A stretch of DNA of 55,498 bases from Pseudalkalibacillus hwajinpoensis (lineage in GTDB: Bacteria; Bacillota; Bacilli; Bacillales; Guptibacillaceae), in the NCBI RefSeq assembly GCF_015234585.1, contig NZ_JADFCM010000003.1, positions 1 to 55,498 on the forward strand. Reading direction: 5' to 3'. Shown here piece by piece: positions 51,272 to 55,498 of this stretch. The position numbers and the translations under genes are program-made. Positions within the stretch are counted from its first letter, which is position 1. Every line of letters begins with the position of its first letter. The notes under the pieces are model-generated. The model ran no database searches. It saw only the letters and a list, made by a program, of their open reading frames with translations, and was not told where the DNA came from.

Positions 51272-52591
51272 TTGAAATACAAAAAGGTTTTACTGCATCC
51301 GCCTAGAGCTTTGTTGCTTCTATTTCTATTTGTTAGTACGATCGGAACGTTTCTTCTAAAGCTACCACAGGCAACCACTACTTCAGTTAGCTGGCTAGAT
51401 GCCTGGTTTACGGCTATATCTGCTATCACTGTAACTGGTCTAGTAGTAGTGGATACGGGTAGTGTGTTTACTATTTTTGGTCAGCTTGTTATCATGTTAC
51501 TCATTCAAATTGGCGGGCTTGGCATTATGTCATTTGCAGTTGTGATCTTTCTATTAATAGGGAAAAAAATAGGGGTTTCTCAAAGACTCTTAATTACTCA
51601 GGCATTAAATCAAAAAGGAATGGGAGGCATTGTTAAGCTCGTTCGAAGTCTACTTTTATTTTCGATCATAATAGAAATGATAGGAGCCATTATTCTTTCG
51701 GCGAGGTGGATACCTGAATACGGAGTAGGAAGCGGAATTTACGCCGCAATTTTCCACTCTATTTCAGCTTATAATAATGCTGGCTTCTCGATTTGGTCAG
51801 ACAGTCTTTCTTCATATGTTGGAGATCCCGTTATCAATATTGTTATTACTCTCTTGTTTATCTTAGGTGGAATTGGCTTCACGGTTTTAATCGATCTGAA
51901 GAATAAGAAACATTTTCGTGAATGGACCCTTCATACGAAGTTGATGGTAATCGGGAGTATCATCATAAATGCACTTGCTTTTATCGTAATTATCACGCTC
52001 GAGTGGAATAACACTTCTACAATTGGGCAACTAAATGGGCCAGGAAAAGGATGGGCTGCATTATTTCAGGCTGTAACTCCTCGAACAGCAGGTTTTAATA
52101 CGGTAGATATCGGTAGTATGGAAGAAGCTTCTCTCTTCTTTATTATATGTCTTATGTTCATAGGGGCTGGAAGTGCTTCTACTGGAGGTGGAATTAAGCT
52201 TACTACCTTCATCGCTATGCTCCTTTCAGTTAATACCTTTTTAAAAGGTAAAAACGAAGTAACCATTTTTCATAAAACGCTCGCTTTCTCTATCATTATT
52301 AAAGCTCTTGCAATAACTGTGATTTCAACAGGGGTTGTTATACTCGGAGTTTTTATTCTTGAACTAACGCAGGAATCTCCTTTTTTAGTTAATTTATTTG
52401 AAGTTGTATCCGCATTTGGAACAGTAGGACTTTCCATGGGATTAACAGGCAGCCTAGATGGAATAGGAAAAGTAACAATTATTGTAATCATGATGGTTGG
52501 TAAACTTGGTCCCCTGACGCTTGCCTTCATCTTTGCTTCTAAGAAGACTTCTAAAATAAGATACCCTGAAGAAGAAGTACTTACAGGATAA
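51272..52591 (+). CDS. Ktr/Trk-type potassium channel subunit (KtrB/KtrD)
   Basis: A 439-residue TrkH/KtrB-family pore protein with four M1-P-M2 repeats. Selectivity-loop sequences TVTGLVVVDTG, SAYNNAGFSIW, TPRTAGFNTVD and SAFGTVGLSMGL each follow a re-entrant helix. The ending IRYPEEEVLTG matches what I recall of B. subtilis KtrB. The regulatory RCK partner (KtrA or KtrC) is not adjacent, so the genomic arrangement is that of KtrD. TTG 51272 with AAAGAGGGG upstream is preferred to ATG 51206, which would add 22 residues not usual for the family. Confidence 0.9.
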   Translation: MKYKKVLLHPPRALLLLFLFVSTIGTFLLKLPQATTTSVSWLDAWFTAISAITVTGLVVVDTGSVFTIFGQLVIMLLIQIGGLGIMSFAVVIFLLIGKKIGVSQRLLITQALNQKGMGGIVKLVRSLLLFSIIIEMIGAIILSARWIPEYGVGSGIYAAIFHSISAYNNAGFSIWSDSLSSYVGDPVINIVITLLFILGGIGFTVLIDLKNKKHFREWTLHTKLMVIGSIIINALAFIVIITLEWNNTSTIGQLNGPGKGWAALFQAVTPRTAGFNTVDIGSMEEASLFFIICLMFIGAGSASTGGGIKLTTFIAMLLSVNTFLKGKNEVTIFHKTLAFSIIIKALAITVISTGVVILGVFILELTQESPFLVNLFEVVSAFGTVGLSMGLTGSLDGIGKVTIIVIMMVGKLGPLTLAFIFASKKTSKIRYPEEEVLTG

Positions 52592-52596
52592 AACTG

Positions 52597-52622
52597 CCCC
52601 CTTCCATCGATGAGGAAGGGGG
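52597..52622 (+). other. Hairpin without T-run after the potassium transporter
   Basis: CCCCCTTCC/GGAAGGGGG, 9-bp stem with an 8-nt loop. No T-run follows, so termination is doubtful. It lies just upstream of the first rRNA promoter. Confidence 0.6.
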
Positions 52623-52646
52623 ATGAAAATTAATTCCCATAAATGG

Positions 52647-52675
52647 TTGACGCCATTGTTATCACATGGTAAGAT
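52647..52675 (+). promoter_or_regulatory. rRNA operon promoter P1
   Basis: TTGACG, 17-nt spacer, TAAGAT. A G lies about 8 nt downstream, as expected for GTP-sensing rRNA initiation in Bacillus. Confidence 0.8.
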
Positions 52676-52747
52676 GTTTCTTGTCACTTCGAAAAACAAA
52701 CAACATCTTACATACAAATCACATACAAAAATGTTTAAAAAAAGACA

Positions 52748-52776
52748 TTGACTTATATGAATGTTACTGGTAAGAT
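52748..52776 (+). promoter_or_regulatory. rRNA operon promoter P2
   Basis: TTGACT, 17-nt spacer, TAAGAT, again with G about 8 nt downstream. The tandem pair lies 101 bp apart, the usual Bacillus arrangement. Confidence 0.85.
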
Positions 52777-52906
52777 AGAAGTTGTCACTCGGGAGAACAA
52801 CACCGAGATTAATAGAATTAAATCGATCTTTGAAAACTGAACGAAACGCCATGTAAGTAGTTGTTTCTACGGAAACAAAACATTGTTTTAAAGCTAGATT
52901 AAGCTT

Positions 52907-54693
<1,787 letters not shown>

Positions 54694-55498
54694 GGTTAAG
54701 CTACTAAGGGCGCACGGTGGATGCCTTGGCACTAGAAGCCTAAGAAGGACGGGACGAACACCGATATGCTTCGGGGAGCTGTAAGTACGCTTTGATCCGG
54801 AGATTTCCGAATGGGGGAACCCACCATCTTTAATAGGATGGTATCCATTTCTGAATACATAGGGAATGGAAGGCAGACCCGGGGAACTGAAACATCTCAT
54901 TACCCGGAGGAAGAGAAAGCAAACGCGATTTCCTGAGTAGCGGCGAGCGAAACGGAATCAGCCCAAACCAGAGGGCTTGCCCTCTGGGGTTGTAGGACGT
55001 CTCTTTGGAGTTACAAAGGCACGGATAGACGAAGCGACCTGGAAAGGTCCATCAGAGAAGGTAACAATCCTGTAGTCAAAATCCGATGCCCTCCGAGACG
55101 GATCCTGAGTACGGCGGGACACGTGAAACCCCGTCGGAATCCGGGAGGACCATCTCCCAAGGCTAAATACTCTCTAGTGACCGATAGTGAACCAGTACCG
55201 TGAGGGAAAGGTGAAAAGCACCCCGGAAGGGGAGTGAAAAAGAACCTGAAACCGTGTGCCTACAACTAGTTGGAGCCCGTTAATGGGTGACAGCGTGCCT
55301 TTTGTAGAATGAACCGGCGAGTTACGATCCCGTGCAAGGTTAAGCTGAGAAGGCGGAGCCGCAGCGAAAGCGAGTCTGAATAGGGCGAAATAGTACGTGG
55401 TCGTAGACCCGAAACCAGGTGATCTACCCATGTCCAGGTGAAGTTCAGTAACACTGAATGGAGGCCCGAACCCACGCATGTTGAAAATGCGGGATGAG
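54694..55498 (+). rRNA. rrl: 23S ribosomal RNA, 5' part
   Basis: Starts GGTTAAGCTACTAAGGGCGCACGGTGG-like (split here: GGTTAAGCTACTAAGGGC then GCACGGTGGATGCC) and continues through about 805 nt to the window edge. GTGCCTACAACTAG and CCGTGAGGGAAAGG are recognisable domain I landmarks. The rest lies beyond the window. Confidence 0.97.

Overview
The window comes from the chromosome of a low-GC, endospore-forming member of the Bacillaceae. The evidence is the 16S rRNA gene at the right end, spoIIP, a YjcZ-type spore peptide, Spo0-phosphorelay-like kinases, Bacillus-style riboswitches and a methionine-salvage locus laid out as in Bacillus subtilis. Genus cannot be fixed by eye; the 16S 5' variable region looks like marine or halotolerant relatives of Bacillus (low confidence). 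No insertion sequence, prophage, CRISPR array or tRNA gene was seen.

Layout. 1-2700: universal stress protein, an XRE regulator with its partner membrane protein behind tandem palindromes, small unknown genes, a YvbK-like acetyltransferase. 2.9-9.35 kb: ketone-body/3-hydroxybutyrate module made of a sigma-54 activator, ScoAB CoA-transferase, GntP permease, 3-hydroxybutyrate dehydrogenase and thiolase. In front of scoA lie a 42-bp palindrome, a third copy of its half-site, a cre-like box and a -24/-12 promoter. 9.36-11.5 kb: a short leader ORF and attenuator-like hairpins before a second-type rsgA, then DinB and a 40-aa basic protein. 11.5-16.6 kb: a MocR/GntR regulator lacking the PLP lysine, divergent from an orphan OppA lipoprotein across a repeat-rich spacer, and an amidase. 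16.7-20.1 kb: FMN riboswitch with ribU, cytochrome c550, spoIIP, YitT protein. 20.3-30.1 kb: GGDEF-EAL protein, M4 protease, CPA1 antiporter, acetyltransferase, sensor kinase, HtrA protease. 30.2-33.5 kb: preQ1 riboswitch-queF-queuosine precursor transporter operon, YtxH protein, YjcZ peptide, GDPD, a YmaF-like HxH-repeat protein.

33.5-45.3 kb is the methionine-salvage locus. A SAM riboswitch precedes mtnK-mtnA, which continue without a gap into a ribose-type ABC transporter (probably methylthioribose uptake); mtnU and mtnE diverge; a second SAM riboswitch precedes mtnW-mtnX-mtnB-mtnD. The set covers import and phosphorylation of methylthioribose, isomerisation, dehydration, enolisation/dephosphorylation, dioxygenation and transamination to methionine.

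45.3-52.6 kb holds an acetyltransferase, alpha/beta hydrolase, orphan PAS kinase, MFS transporter, DoxX protein, two small Cys/His proteins and a Ktr/Trk-type potassium channel subunit. 52.6-55.5 kb is an rRNA operon with tandem promoters, complete 16S, a tRNA-less spacer and the first ~800 nt of 23S.

The best candidates for undescribed biology are the leader-peptide attenuator before rsgA (9363-9660), the layered sigma-54/cre control region of the ketone-body operon (4326-4525), and the MocR protein that has lost its cofactor lysine, with repeats next to its gene.
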